The notes beneath the pieces were generated by a model. That model saw only the letters and a program-made list of their open reading frames with translations. It searched no databases and was not told the DNA's origin. DNA of 64,000 bases from Anaerocolumna xylanovorans DSM 12503. GTDB taxonomy: Bacteria; Bacillota; Clostridia; Lachnospirales; Lachnospiraceae. The stretch is taken from contig NZ_FRFD01000004.1 of NCBI RefSeq assembly GCF_900143645.1, forward strand, positions 124,001 to 188,000. The letters are read 5' to 3'. Position numbers and translations under genes: made by a program. Shown here piece after piece: positions 34,506 to 43,798 of this stretch. Every line of letters begins with the position of its first letter. The first letter of the stretch is position 1.

Positions 34506-35030
34506 ATGGCAGAAAAAAATCCTATTGTAACAATTGAAATGGAAAATGGCAGCCTTATAAAGCTGGAGCTCTATCCCGACATTGCTCCCAATACAGTAAA
34601 GAATTTTATTTCTTTAGTTCAGAAAAACTTCTATGACGGACTTATCTTTCACAGAGTTATCCGCGGCTTTATGATTCAGGGCGGAGATCCGGAAGGTACC
34701 GGTATGGGCGGCCCAGGCTATTCCATTAAAGGAGAATTTTCATATAATCACTTTGAGAATAACTTAAAGCATAATGCCGGTGTCATATCCATGGCAAGGT
34801 CACAGATGCCCGATTCAGCAGGTTCCCAATTCTTTATTATGCACAAGGACAGCCCTCACTTAGACGGCTCCTATGCCGCTTTTGGTAAAGTAATCGAAGG
34901 AATGGATATTATAAATGCAATTGCAGATGAAAAAACAGACTATTCCGACAGACCGCTGACCCCTCAGGTTATGAAAAAAGTAACCGCCACATTATTTGGA
35001 GAAGAATACGGCGAACCTGAAAAAATGTGA
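34506..35030 (+). CDS. Peptidyl-prolyl cis-trans isomerase, cyclophilin type
   Basis: A 174-residue cyclophilin without signal peptide, so a cytoplasmic folding helper. The catalytic-site motifs are FHRVIRGFMIQGGDPEGTG, VISMARSQMPDSAGSQFFI and DGSYAAFGKV. Its stop overlaps the region of the next gene's ribosome site, so the cyclophilin and aminopeptidase P genes are probably co-transcribed. Confidence 0.93.
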   Translation: MAEKNPIVTIEMENGSLIKLELYPDIAPNTVKNFISLVQKNFYDGLIFHRVIRGFMIQGGDPEGTGMGGPGYSIKGEFSYNHFENNLKHNAGVISMARSQMPDSAGSQFFIMHKDSPHLDGSYAAFGKVIEGMDIINAIADEKTDYSDRPLTPQVMKKVTATLFGEEYGEPEKM

Positions 35031-35047
35031 TAACAGGAGGCTATTCT

Positions 35048-36838
35048 ATGGTAACAGAAAGGTTACAGCATTTAAGAGCCTTAATGGCGAAAAACGGTAT
35101 TCAGGCTTATCTGCTGCCCACCTCGGACTTTCATGAATCCGAATATGTGGGAAATTACTTTAAATCCAGAAACTATATATCCGGCTTTACCGGCTCTGCG
35201 GGAAGTGTAGTCATTACCCTGGAGGAAGCAGGACTTTGGACAGACGGAAGATATTTTATCCAGGCTGCCAGGGAACTGGCCGGTTCCGGCATCACCCTAT
35301 ATAAAATGGGGGAAGAAGGCGTTCCTACACTGGAGGAATTCCTTTACGATAACTTAAAGGAAGGAGATGTCCTTGGTTTTGACGGGAGAGTTGTCAATGC
35401 AAAGTTAGGCCTTCGCTTAAGCGAGAAATTAGCTGCAAAGAAGATTTCAATCCATTATGATAAGGACCTTGTAGATGAAATCTGGACAGACCGCCCGGAA
35501 CTTCCTACTGCTCCTGCTTTTCTTTTGGAGGAAAAATACTCCGGAAAATCAACAGCCTTAAAACTTGAAGCTGTAAGAAGCGAAATGCAGAAAAAAGGAG
35601 CCGTTTACCACATCATTACATCTCTTGATGATATCGCATGGCTCTTTAATATCCGCGGCGGAGATATTGCCTATAACCCGGTGGTTCTCTCTTACGCAGT
35701 GATCACCCAGGAAAAGGCTATTTTATTCGTAGACGAAAAGAAACTGTCAGAAGAAATCAAAGCAGGACTTAAGAAATTCGGCGTAGAAATCAGAGGTTAT
35801 TTTGAAACATATGAATTCGTCAAAACCCTTCCGAAAAATGAAAAAATATTACTGGATACTGCCAAAGTTAATTATGCAATTTATCAGAGCCTTGGCAAGG
35901 ACGCTTCTATTATTGATGCCCCAAATCCTACGGTGCTTCTTAAAGCTGTTAAAAATCCCGTCGAGCTTGAGAATCTTCGCAAGTCTCATATTAAGGATGG
36001 CGTTGCCGTCACAAAATTCATCCACTGGCTTAAGAAAAACATTGGAAAGACAGAAATAACAGAAGTCAGTGCCAGTGACTATCTGGAGAATTGCAGAAAA
36101 GAACAGGAAGGCTTTATTGATTTAAGCTTTAATACCATCAGTGCTTACAACGCAAATGCGGCTATGATGCACTATTCTGCAACGGAAGAAAATCATGCGG
36201 TATTAAAGCCCGAAGGTCTTTTACTTGTTGACTCCGGCGGTCAGTATTATGAAGGTACTACGGACATTACCAGAACTATAATCCTTGGTGAAATCAGCGA
36301 TGAAATAAAGAAGCATTTTACCGCTGTACTCCGAAGTATGCTAAATCTTGCTGATGCGAAATTCCTTTATGGCTGTATCGGACAAAATCTTGATATTCTT
36401 GCCAGAGGCCCCATCTGGGATATGGATTTGGATTATAAATGCGGCACAGGCCATGGTGTCGGTTATCTTCTTAATGTCCATGAAGCACCCAATGGTTTCC
36501 GTTGGAGGAAGGTACCCGAAAGAGATGACGGCTGCGTACTGGAGGAAGGTATGGTAACTACCGACGAACCCGGCATCTATATGGAAGGCAGTCACGGCAT
36601 CCGCACAGAGAATGAATTGATCTGCCACAAGGGTACGAAGAATGAGTATGGACAGTTTATGTACTTTGAACATCTGACCTTTGCTCCCATCGACTTGGAT
36701 GCAGTAGACACTTCCTATATGACCGGGAAGGAAATTGCAAGCTTAAACCGTTACCACAAAGAGGTTTATGATAAGATTTCTCCTTACCTTAATGAGGAGG
36801 AAAAGCTTTGGTTAAAGGAAGCAACCAGAGCCATCTGA
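35048..36838 (+). CDS. Xaa-Pro aminopeptidase (aminopeptidase P family, M24B)
   Basis: 596 residues, the long three-domain form: two creatinase-like N-terminal domains and a C-terminal pita-bread metallopeptidase. Metal ligands fit LLVDSGGQYYEGTTDITRT (two Asp), GTGHGVGYLLNVHEAP (His), TTDEPGIYMEG (Glu) and IRTENEL (Glu). It removes N-terminal residues before proline. ATG 35048 has AGGAGG 7 nt upstream; a GTG at 35027 overlapping the previous stop is rejected. Confidence 0.93.
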   Translation: MVTERLQHLRALMAKNGIQAYLLPTSDFHESEYVGNYFKSRNYISGFTGSAGSVVITLEEAGLWTDGRYFIQAARELAGSGITLYKMGEEGVPTLEEFLYDNLKEGDVLGFDGRVVNAKLGLRLSEKLAAKKISIHYDKDLVDEIWTDRPELPTAPAFLLEEKYSGKSTALKLEAVRSEMQKKGAVYHIITSLDDIAWLFNIRGGDIAYNPVVLSYAVITQEKAILFVDEKKLSEEIKAGLKKFGVEIRGYFETYEFVKTLPKNEKILLDTAKVNYAIYQSLGKDASIIDAPNPTVLLKAVKNPVELENLRKSHIKDGVAVTKFIHWLKKNIGKTEITEVSASDYLENCRKEQEGFIDLSFNTISAYNANAAMMHYSATEENHAVLKPEGLLLVDSGGQYYEGTTDITRTIILGEISDEIKKHFTAVLRSMLNLADAKFLYGCIGQNLDILARGPIWDMDLDYKCGTGHGVGYLLNVHEAPNGFRWRKVPERDDGCVLEEGMVTTDEPGIYMEGSHGIRTENELICHKGTKNEYGQFMYFEHLTFAPIDLDAVDTSYMTGKEIASLNRYHKEVYDKISPYLNEEEKLWLKEATRAI

Positions 36839-36865
36839 TGCATCATTACTAATATAGTTTTCTTT

Positions 36866-36905
36866 ACCCTGTCGGGTGTTATATATGATAAACAAACGAC
36901 AGGGT
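36866..36905. terminator. Terminator between convergent genes
   Basis: ACCCTGTCG / CGACAGGGT, 9-bp stem with a 22-nt loop, followed by ATTTTGTT on the plus strand. Confidence 0.75.
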
Positions 36906-36911
36906 ATTTTG

Positions 36912-37700
36912 TTATCCACATTTTTCAATTAATTCCTGCAGGTTATCCCCAATATATCCGTAAGCCCGTTCAAGGAACTCTTCGATTGCAGCACTTTCCT
37001 TATAGTAACTTTGAATGCATTCCTGCGGTGTCCTCTCCTGTATAACTGCCGTGTAAAACTGTTCATATGCTCTCTGGGGATAAGGAACTAATTCCTGCAG
37101 CCCCTTTGTATTTAAAGTCGGGTCAACAATCATCTCTTCTAAAAACCATAGTGGTTCCGGATGCTCCGGCTCCCTTTCTTTCTCATAGCCATGCATGGAT
37201 TTCCACTTTTCAAATAATACGAAATGATTGATTTCATGCATTGCGGCTTTATATATATTTTCTTCCTTCGTCAGATAATGAATCCAGAACTCCTTTGTCA
37301 TCACTTTTCTGGGAAAGAAACTATACAGCCCAAGATAGCAGATTATATCACCGGCTTCTTTTTTCCAGGATAAATTAAATTCCTGAAACAAAACCGGTAA
37401 TGCCGGTGCAATCACCTTATTCAGTTTATCCTGTATCTCCCCGGCCTTTTCCAACATCTCTGTTCGCTCACTTTTATATTTTCGTTCGAATACCTCTTTT
37501 ACTGTATTGCGGATATCCTCATTTGTCATATCAAAATGAATTCTGCCTGACAATTCCGGAAACGCCCGGAATATTCTTTCCTGAAAAGGTAAACTTTTAT
37601 TTCTTTTAAGAAACTCTGCATCTAGACTGTTTGCCACACAATCAATATTAAAATCTAAATCTGAAACTTTTACATGAATTGCCGGTATCCAATTTTCCAT
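36912..37700 (-). CDS. Putative HExxH metalloprotease-like protein
   Basis: 262 residues, cytoplasmic. KAAMHEINHFVLFEKW (residues about 150-165) contains HExxH, and WFLEEMIVDP about 35 residues later could give the third zinc ligand (Glu), as in gluzincin-type enzymes. No named family recognised. The C-terminal part is helical and Glu-rich. It is a single gene between convergent and divergent neighbours. A domesticated peptidase-like protein is as likely as an active protease. Confidence 0.55.
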   Translation of the reverse strand: MENWIPAIHVKVSDLDFNIDCVANSLDAEFLKRNKSLPFQERIFRAFPELSGRIHFDMTNEDIRNTVKEVFERKYKSERTEMLEKAGEIQDKLNKVIAPALPVLFQEFNLSWKKEAGDIICYLGLYSFFPRKVMTKEFWIHYLTKEENIYKAAMHEINHFVLFEKWKSMHGYEKEREPEHPEPLWFLEEMIVDPTLNTKGLQELVPYPQRAYEQFYTAVIQERTPQECIQSYYKESAAIEEFLERAYGYIGDNLQELIEKCG

Positions 37701-37749
37701 ATTCCTTTTCCTTCTTCTGCTGTTTATTACGATTTGAAACTATATATTC

Positions 37750-37935
37750 TCACTTCCATACCAAGTCCGAATATACTACAACATGATCTATCCAGGCGCC
37801 GGACTGTGAGCTGACGGCTCCATCCTCAAGGCTATAATCATCCGGCAGCTGCTTCAAGGAAACATCTGCCGGATTCTTCGACCATATACATAACACTAAC
37901 GTAAGAACAATTAAAACAGCGATAAATTTTTTCAT
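37750..37935 (-). CDS. Small exported protein, possibly truncated
   Basis: 61 residues: MKKFIAVLIVLTLVLCIWSK looks like a signal peptide or lipoprotein signal, followed by about 40 polar residues (LPDDYSLEDGAV...). ATG 37935 has GGGGGAAG upstream. The DYSLED segment reminds me of longer exported proteins of the same clades in which that motif opens a domain of about 100 residues, so this may be a shortened copy. Low confidence. Confidence 0.4.
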   Translation of the reverse strand: MKKFIAVLIVLTLVLCIWSKNPADVSLKQLPDDYSLEDGAVSSQSGAWIDHVVVYSDLVWK

Positions 37936-38032
37936 TTTATTTTCTTCCCCCAATTATAAATTCCCCATATTATTCTATTTCCATATTATCATGCTGCATA
38001 TTTATTTTCAATAATTAGGAAGGGATTTCGCA

Positions 38033-38061
38033 TTGACAAATCATTTTCTATCTGCTATACT
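38033..38061 (+). promoter_or_regulatory. Promoter of the T-box leader
   Basis: TTGACA (38033-38038), 17-nt spacer, TATACT (38056-38061). Near consensus. Confidence 0.85.
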
Positions 38062-38079
38062 CATATAAAATTCATAGTA

Positions 38080-38354
38080 AAACGCTAGGAATGAGAGAGT
38101 ATGTAGGTTATACCCTTACAGAGAGCTTTTGTCAGGTGGAAAAGAGCAGGGTGAATTTATAGAAGATGGCTCAGGAGCGGTGCGCCAAACCGTGTAAAAC
38201 GCTTAGGACGCAACAGGTTTGCCTGTTACAGCAAAGGAGTATAATTATCCGGATGGATAACGTACTTGCTAAGTTCTTTTGCCGTGAGGCAGAGATAAAA
38301 TGAAGTGGTAACACGGGTAATACTCGTCTTCTAAAAGGAAGACGGGTTTTTTTT
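38080..38354 (+). ncRNA. T-box riboswitch, probably methionine-specific
   Basis: Stem I parts are visible (GAGAGAGTA, AGAGAGC, GGTGGAAAAGAGC, then AGAAGATGGCTC). The antiterminator has TGAAGTGGTAACACGGG (38301-38317). The terminator is ACTCGTCTTC / GAAGACGGGT (38322-38347) with eight T. The bulge TGGT pairs with a tRNA ending ACCA, thus discriminator A: this fits tRNA-Met and argues against tRNA-Cys (discriminator U). An ATG follows the GAA of the specifier loop. Uncharged tRNA would permit expression of the two sulfur amino-acid genes downstream. Exact specifier assignment needs a covariance alignment. Confidence 0.88.
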
Positions 38355-38439
38355 ATCTGTTTTTACCCTCATCTATCCGTTCCCTTCATCTTACTGTATA
38401 AAAAAAGCTTTTAAAACATTTACATGAGAGGTTTTGGCC

Positions 38440-38480
38440 TGCACTGCGGCCACAAACTTAAATTACACATAAGCAGTGCA
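38440..38480 (+). promoter_or_regulatory. Second hairpin between T-box and start codon
   Basis: TGCACTGC / GCAGTGCA, perfect 8-bp arms with a 25-nt loop, ending just before the GAGGT ribosome site. Could modulate translation or be neutral. Confidence 0.35.
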
Positions 38481-38496
38481 GAAATGAGGTTGAAAT

Positions 38497-39630
38497 ATGG
38501 ATTTTACTACTCGATGTATCCACGGAGCTGTCGACAAAACACATAATACCGGTGCTGTCAGTGTTCCCATCTACCAATCCGCTACTTTCGCCCATCCCGG
38601 GATAGGTCAAAGCACCGGCTATGATTATTCAAGGCTTCAAAACCCCACCAGAGAACACTTAGAAAAAGTAATAGCCAACCTGGAAGAAGGCACAGACGCA
38701 CTTGCCTTTAGCACCGGAATGGCAGCAATTACTGCTCTTATGGAGCTCTTTTCCATAGGAGACCATATCATTGCCTCCGAGGACCTCTATGGCGGCACTG
38801 TCCGTCTCTTTGACAATATCAATAAAAAGAACGGTCTTGACTTTGACTATCTTGATACCTCCGATTTGGCAAAGCTGCGTTCCCTGATACGAAAGAAAAC
38901 AAAGGCAATTTATATAGAAACACCTACCAATCCCATGATGCAGGTAACTGATATCCAGGCTGTGGCTGCCATTGCAAGGGAGTACAAGCTATTGGTTATT
39001 GTAGATAATACCTTCCTTACACCATATTTTCAGCGTCCTCTTACTCTGGGCGCCGATATTGTTGTCCACAGCGGTACAAAATATTTAAGCGGACACAATG
39101 ATACCCTTGCCGGATTCTTAGTCACTAAAGAGACTGATTTATCAGAAAAACTGCGCTTCATCTATAAAACCACCGGGGCATGTCTCTCTCCCTTTGACAG
39201 CTGGCTTTTAATCAGAGGAATCAAGACTCTGGCAATCAGAATGAAACGTCAGGAAGAGAACGCATTGAAACTTGCTGCCTTTCTCTCTTCCCAGGAAAAA
39301 GTGAAAAAAGTATTCTTTATAGGCCTGCCTGACCATCCCGGCTTTGAGGTTTCAAAGAAACAGGCTTCCGGCTTTGGCTCCATGATATCCTTTGAAGTGG
39401 ATACAGAAGCCACTGCAAAGCAGGTCCTAGAAAAGGTCTCTCTGATCCTTTTTGCGGAAAGCCTGGGCGGCACGGAGACATTAATTACCTATCCAATGGT
39501 GCAGACCCATGCAGATGTCCCTATAGCGGACCGTCTTTTAAGAGGTATCAATGAATGCCTACTGCGGATGTCCGTAGGTCTTGAGGATGCAGATGACTTA
39601 ATAGAAGACTTAAGGCAGGCACTCTCCTAG
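38497..39630 (+). CDS. Trans-sulfuration PLP enzyme (cystathionine gamma-synthase/lyase family)
   Basis: A 377-residue Cys/Met-metabolism PLP enzyme. Landmarks: YDYSRLQNPTREHLE, ALAFSTGMAAI, IYIETPTNPMMQ, VDNTFLTPYFQRP, and the PLP lysine in VVHSGTKYLSGH. The family includes MetB, MetC and methionine gamma-lyase; motif reading cannot separate them. The methionine-type T-box upstream and the MalY/PatB-like gene downstream favour methionine synthesis from an activated homoserine. Confidence 0.9.
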   Translation: MDFTTRCIHGAVDKTHNTGAVSVPIYQSATFAHPGIGQSTGYDYSRLQNPTREHLEKVIANLEEGTDALAFSTGMAAITALMELFSIGDHIIASEDLYGGTVRLFDNINKKNGLDFDYLDTSDLAKLRSLIRKKTKAIYIETPTNPMMQVTDIQAVAAIAREYKLLVIVDNTFLTPYFQRPLTLGADIVVHSGTKYLSGHNDTLAGFLVTKETDLSEKLRFIYKTTGACLSPFDSWLLIRGIKTLAIRMKRQEENALKLAAFLSSQEKVKKVFFIGLPDHPGFEVSKKQASGFGSMISFEVDTEATAKQVLEKVSLILFAESLGGTETLITYPMVQTHADVPIADRLLRGINECLLRMSVGLEDADDLIEDLRQALS

Positions 39631-39709
39631 TCTTTTGAATTTTATGAGGTTTTCTGCGTGTGAATGTATTATAATAAGGACAAAACAGGAAAAAAGGAGA
39701 ATGCTGCAC

Positions 39710-40888
39710 ATGCCCTATGATTTTGATAAACTGACTGACAGAAAAAATACAAACTCCCTGAAATATGATTTTGCCAAAGAACGGGGCAAGAAAGAAGACC
39801 TCATCCCTATGTGGGTTGCCGATATGGATTTTCCCACTCTTCCCGAGATTACAACAGCCCTTGTAAAGGCGGCAGATCATGGAATCTTCGGTTATACCGA
39901 AGTAAAGGAGGAGTATTTTAGAGTCCTTCATGAATGGTTCTTATCACACTACCGCTGGGATATCGCGAGAAAATGGCTTATAAAGACTCCCGGCGTTGTA
40001 TTTGCAATTGCCATGGCTATACGTGCCTTTACAAAGGAAGGGGATGGCGTTCTCATACAGCGTCCGGTATATTATCCTTTTTCAGAGGCTATTTTAGATA
40101 ATAACAGAAGGCTTATCAATAATGCGGCTGTTTATGAGAATGGCTCCTACCACATAGATTTTGACGATTTCGAACAAAAAATCACAGACAACCAGGTTAA
40201 GCTCTTTGTTCTTTGCAATCCTCATAATCCAATCGGCAGAGTCTATACAAAGGAAGAACTTATACGCCTTGGCGATATCTGCGTGAAACATGATGTGCTG
40301 GTGGTATCGGATGAAATCCACGCAGACTTTATACATCCGGGACATGAGCACCTTGTATTTGCTTCTATCAAAGAAGAATATGCGAGCAGGACCATCACCT
40401 GCACCGCTCCCAGTAAGACCTTTAATCTGGCAGGCTTGCAGGTGTCCAATGTACTGATACCAAATCAGGCTTTAAAATACAAATTCAAAGAGGAAATAAA
40501 TAAAACCGGCTACAGCCAGTTAAACACCATGGGGCTTATTGCCTGCCAGGCAGCATATGAATATGGGGACAAATGGCTGGCGGAACTGAATGCCTACATT
40601 TATGATAATATTAGGACCGCAAAGCAATTTATTGAAACAGAAATCCCTGCCTTAAAAGTCATAGATACACAGGGAACCTACCTCCTGTGGGTTGATTTTC
40701 GGGCACTTGGGATGGAAACAGGAGAACTGGAGAACTTTATTGCAGAAGAAGCAGGCTTATGGCTTGACGGAGGCACTATGTTTGGGCCGGAGGGAAAGGG
40801 CTTTGAACGGTTTAATGTCGCCTGCCCGAGAGCTACCTTATTAAAAGCATTGAACCAGTTAAGGGATGCCGTCATTTCCTTAGAATAA
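39710..40888 (+). CDS. MalY/PatB-type cystathionine beta-lyase-like aminotransferase
   Basis: A 392-residue fold-type I PLP enzyme with the family marks MWVADMDFPTLPEI, LCNPHNPIGRVYT, VVSDEIHADFI and the lysine in APSKTFNLAGLQ. Members cleave C-S bonds, typically cystathionine to homocysteine. ATG 39710 has AAGGAG 10 nt upstream and gives the usual length; ATG 39701 is too near the site, and the frame is open further upstream. It probably follows the trans-sulfuration gene in the T-box operon, giving a two-step route to homocysteine. Confidence 0.88.
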   Translation: MPYDFDKLTDRKNTNSLKYDFAKERGKKEDLIPMWVADMDFPTLPEITTALVKAADHGIFGYTEVKEEYFRVLHEWFLSHYRWDIARKWLIKTPGVVFAIAMAIRAFTKEGDGVLIQRPVYYPFSEAILDNNRRLINNAAVYENGSYHIDFDDFEQKITDNQVKLFVLCNPHNPIGRVYTKEELIRLGDICVKHDVLVVSDEIHADFIHPGHEHLVFASIKEEYASRTITCTAPSKTFNLAGLQVSNVLIPNQALKYKFKEEINKTGYSQLNTMGLIACQAAYEYGDKWLAELNAYIYDNIRTAKQFIETEIPALKVIDTQGTYLLWVDFRALGMETGELENFIAEEAGLWLDGGTMFGPEGKGFERFNVACPRATLLKALNQLRDAVISLE

Positions 40889-40916
40889 AGTTGGATACTA
40901 TAGTGGCATAAAAACA

Positions 40917-40954
40917 GCAGGGTTGCCAATGCTATTCTATCGCAGCAACCCTGC
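40917..40954. terminator. Bidirectional terminator
   Basis: GCAGGGTTGC / GCAACCCTGC, perfect 10-bp stem between the convergent lyase and DUF5685 genes, with T-rich sequence on the plus side and AAAA on the other. Confidence 0.85.
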
Positions 40955-40971
40955 TTCTTCTTAATTGAATG

Positions 40972-41802
40972 TTATTTCACACCGGTTTCTTCCTTCGTTG
41001 CGCCTGCCTGAATTCTTTCAAACTTCTGCCAGACTCCTGCATACAATATATTGCGAAGAATATCCGCATTCAGCAATATAGGAAGCTTCTCAAATTCTCT
41101 GGTGCAATCAGCCATCATAAGGTTTAATATTTCTCTTTTATCAATGTCCTTTTCCTGCAGCAGAAAAGGATTATAACTTCCGCTCTTTTTATCTTTTTCT
41201 ACATCTTCACTGGCATCACACAGATATATGAATTTTCCAAGATAGAAACCCAGCTTTTTCAGAGTTTCTGCCCACTCATCTTCCCTGTAGTTAAATATTT
41301 CCCCTAACATTTCCCCGGTAAGGCCGGCTGCCATATCCAGACTGGATTCCTTTCGCTTTTCACACTCTGTCAGTGTTTCCATATAATGATTAACAGCCGC
41401 TGCCTGCCTCTCGTATTTCTTCTCAAGCTTTCGATAACTTCGCTCCAGAATTTTGGCAAAAGAAAGCTTTCCTATATTTCTGTCATCTGTCCAGTCATCC
41501 ATCAAATTATGATATGCTAATATAATATTCATATCAGCCGCATACTCCGTTATCTCATTGTACCTCATAACATGTTTTTTGGCCGGATGAGCGATGCAGC
41601 GGTGTGCTTCTCTTTTCTCTTCCGGTTCATACAGTCCGCTAAGCAGCACAATGAGAAAAGTCATATCAAAGGTCAGTGTCAACTGCCCCAATGCCCCGTA
41701 TTTTCGTTTCAGAACCTTACAAAGTCCGCAATAATAAGCATGGTATTTTTCATAATCTTTTACTTTTAATTCCGGCTTATTAATTGTGACATAACCAAAC
41801 AT
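40972..41802 (-). CDS. DUF5685 protein with two Asp-rich motifs
   Basis: 276 residues, mostly helical, cytoplasmic. Starts MFGYVTINKPELK, followed by HAYYCGLCKVLKRKYG (CxxC). Two acidic motifs, YHNLMDDWTDDRN (about 110-122) and CDASEDVEKDKKSGSYNP (about 205-222), resemble in kind and spacing the metal-binding DDxxD and second Asp motif of all-helical isoprenoid synthases. No function is established for the family as far as I know. GGAG lies 8 nt before ATG 41802. Adjacent to a zinc-ribbon membrane protein gene on the same strand. Confidence 0.7.
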   Translation of the reverse strand: MFGYVTINKPELKVKDYEKYHAYYCGLCKVLKRKYGALGQLTLTFDMTFLIVLLSGLYEPEEKREAHRCIAHPAKKHVMRYNEITEYAADMNIILAYHNLMDDWTDDRNIGKLSFAKILERSYRKLEKKYERQAAAVNHYMETLTECEKRKESSLDMAAGLTGEMLGEIFNYREDEWAETLKKLGFYLGKFIYLCDASEDVEKDKKSGSYNPFLLQEKDIDKREILNLMMADCTREFEKLPILLNADILRNILYAGVWQKFERIQAGATKEETGVK

Positions 41803-41874
41803 ACTTTGTCTCCATTTCTGCACTTGTTTCTTGCATACAGGCTTTCTCCTGTGAATTCCGAATCCACGGGTATT

Positions 41875-42270
41875 TCAACTCTTACGTATGAATTCTGCAT
41901 GGCATTTCGGGCAGGTAATACATATTTTCCCTTTTCCCTTGGGTACCCTTATTTTTTGCTTACAGGTAGGGCACCGGTAAATATGGTATTTCTTATTCCT
42001 CTCCCTTGTTGCTTTATCCATCTTAAAAAATCCAAGAAATCTGCTCTTAATGACTAAGAATTTTTGATTTTCCGCATATCTTTTACCAACATTCCTTGAG
42101 AACATTCTCACATAGCAGACTATCAAAATAAAAACAGAAATTGCAGATAGCAGACTGCTTCTAATAACATTAGACAATAACAGGGCAATGATACCTGCCC
42201 ATATCATGAATTGTCCCAGATTATCTATTCCATATCTGCCTACCATAAACTGTCTGAATTTATCTCTCAT
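41875..42270 (-). CDS. Membrane protein with C-terminal zinc ribbon
   Basis: 131 residues: two membrane helices (about 20-55), a basic linker, and a zinc ribbon with CPTCKQKIRVPKGKGKICI and CPKCHAEF (CxxC...CxxC), facing the cytoplasm. Often annotated simply as zinc-ribbon protein. It is just upstream of the DUF5685 gene and probably in the same transcript. Function unknown. Confidence 0.65.
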   Translation of the reverse strand: MRDKFRQFMVGRYGIDNLGQFMIWAGIIALLLSNVIRSSLLSAISVFILIVCYVRMFSRNVGKRYAENQKFLVIKSRFLGFFKMDKATRERNKKYHIYRCPTCKQKIRVPKGKGKICITCPKCHAEFIRKS

Positions 42271-42382
42271 AATTCTTACCGTCCATCGCCACGAAACCAG
42301 ATGGTGAATCCTGTGGCATCCTTCCTCTTATATTTTTTAACATTATTTATTAGATTACACAGGTATAATACCTGTTTTGATG

Positions 42383-43798
42383 CTACAACAGAAAGCGGAA
42401 TAACTGAAACACAACCGAAGTAATTGAAAAGATAGATTTCTCGGCTCTTGTAAGCTCCTTTGCCTCAACAGAAGCATTACTGCCATAGCTGCCGTCCTTT
42501 TTTACCTTCAAAGCTTCTTTCTGCATTTTTAGCATGTTCTCTTCCAGCAATTTATTGAATTCTTTTCCCCTGATTACCAAAGCAACCTCTGTGTCTATAT
42601 ATGTGCTTCGCATATCCAGATTATAAGACATCACCGCTGACAGGTCATCATCGATGACAAGGGATTTGCCGTGAGTAGAATGACTTCCATAAAATTCATA
42701 CAGCGTAACTCCTGTCCCCAATAACTTTTTTCTGTTTAAAGTGTAATCAGAAGAAGCCATAAAGTTATCACCTACAGCCGTGGAATTAAGAAGCATCGTG
42801 ATATTAGGCTGTGCCTTTGCCGCCTCCGTCATCTCTTTATACATATCCTTACTGAATACGGCATAGGGAGTCTGTATAAATACCCTGTCCTTTGATTTCT
42901 CCATAAGGGCAACCAACTCTGAAAATACCACCGGTTCCTTGGCATAAATATGGGTGGGATTTGTAAGTAAAATGGCATTATCCACAGGCACCGTTAATTT
43001 TGTATAATTACTTTCCGCATCAAATATATCCTTTTTCTGCTCTATTAAATTTAGATAATGGGTGTTTAGCTTTTCCTCTGCCTGCCTGATATCTTTTTTA
43101 TAAAAAGGAACGTTTTCAAAAACAGGTTTACATACCTGTAAATCCCAAACACTCTCAAAATAATCATAGGTTTGCTTTATTACATCATTTCCACTGCTGT
43201 CCCCACTCTTGTAAATCAAAGCCTCTCTGTCAAAGCTGGCACCTCCGCTGTAACTCCCAAGAAAATAGTCAAAGGTATTTCTTCCGCCTGACAGCAGGAG
43301 ATCATCATCTACTAACAGGTATTTGTCATGTAATCTGCCGTGAACTGTCCATGGCTTTAATAGATTGGGTGTATTGTAAAAACGTATTTCAATATTATTA
43401 TGGGTACCTGCTGCATAATACTCCGATTCTCCAGCCATATGAAGCGTTCCATATAAACCATCCACTAATATCCGGACTTTTACCCCTCTATCCGCTGCCG
43501 CAAGAAGTGCCGCAAAGATATCATCAGAGCTTTTTCCCGGACGAATGTCAAAGGTTGATAACACAATTCTCTCTTTTGCATCCTTTATCATTCTAAGCCG
43601 TATATCAAGAGCTTCTTCATTCGATTCAATAATACCGGCTCTTAATCCCTCCGACTGTCCATAGATTTTACTTACCTTGGTATTATTCCAATCTGTTTTT
43701 TTGTATTTGGGTTGAATAATAAAAGGAAGTGACGAACCGACTATTATATATAGCAGAACTATTACAGCAGTAATTGATATGATTCTTCCTTTTTTCAT
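42383..43798 (-). CDS. Phospholipase D family protein, cardiolipin synthase-like
   Basis: About 471 residues with one N-terminal membrane helix (IISITAVIVLLYIIVGSSLP). Two HKD active-site motifs: VHGRLHDKYLLVDDDLLLSGG and THGKSLVIDDDLSAVMSYN. Such enzymes condense phosphatidylglycerol or transfer phosphatidyl groups at the membrane. A single helix and a long spacer set it apart from standard Cls enzymes with two helices, so I give no symbol. ATG 43798 has AGGTAAGGG close upstream; a start 30 nt earlier is possible. Confidence 0.82.
   Translation of the reverse strand: MKKGRIISITAVIVLLYIIVGSSLPFIIQPKYKKTDWNNTKVSKIYGQSEGLRAGIIESNEEALDIRLRMIKDAKERIVLSTFDIRPGKSSDDIFAALLAAADRGVKVRILVDGLYGTLHMAGESEYYAAGTHNNIEIRFYNTPNLLKPWTVHGRLHDKYLLVDDDLLLSGGRNTFDYFLGSYSGGASFDREALIYKSGDSSGNDVIKQTYDYFESVWDLQVCKPVFENVPFYKKDIRQAEEKLNTHYLNLIEQKKDIFDAESNYTKLTVPVDNAILLTNPTHIYAKEPVVFSELVALMEKSKDRVFIQTPYAVFSKDMYKEMTEAAKAQPNITMLLNSTAVGDNFMASSDYTLNRKKLLGTGVTLYEFYGSHSTHGKSLVIDDDLSAVMSYNLDMRSTYIDTEVALVIRGKEFNKLLEENMLKMQKEALKVKKDGSYGSNASVEAKELTRAEKSIFSITSVVFQLFRFLL

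Noticed and set aside
37750..37935. Frameshifted pseudogene
   Set aside because: The short protein may be a truncated relative of longer exported proteins, but I could not find the remainder in another frame, so I list it as a small CDS.
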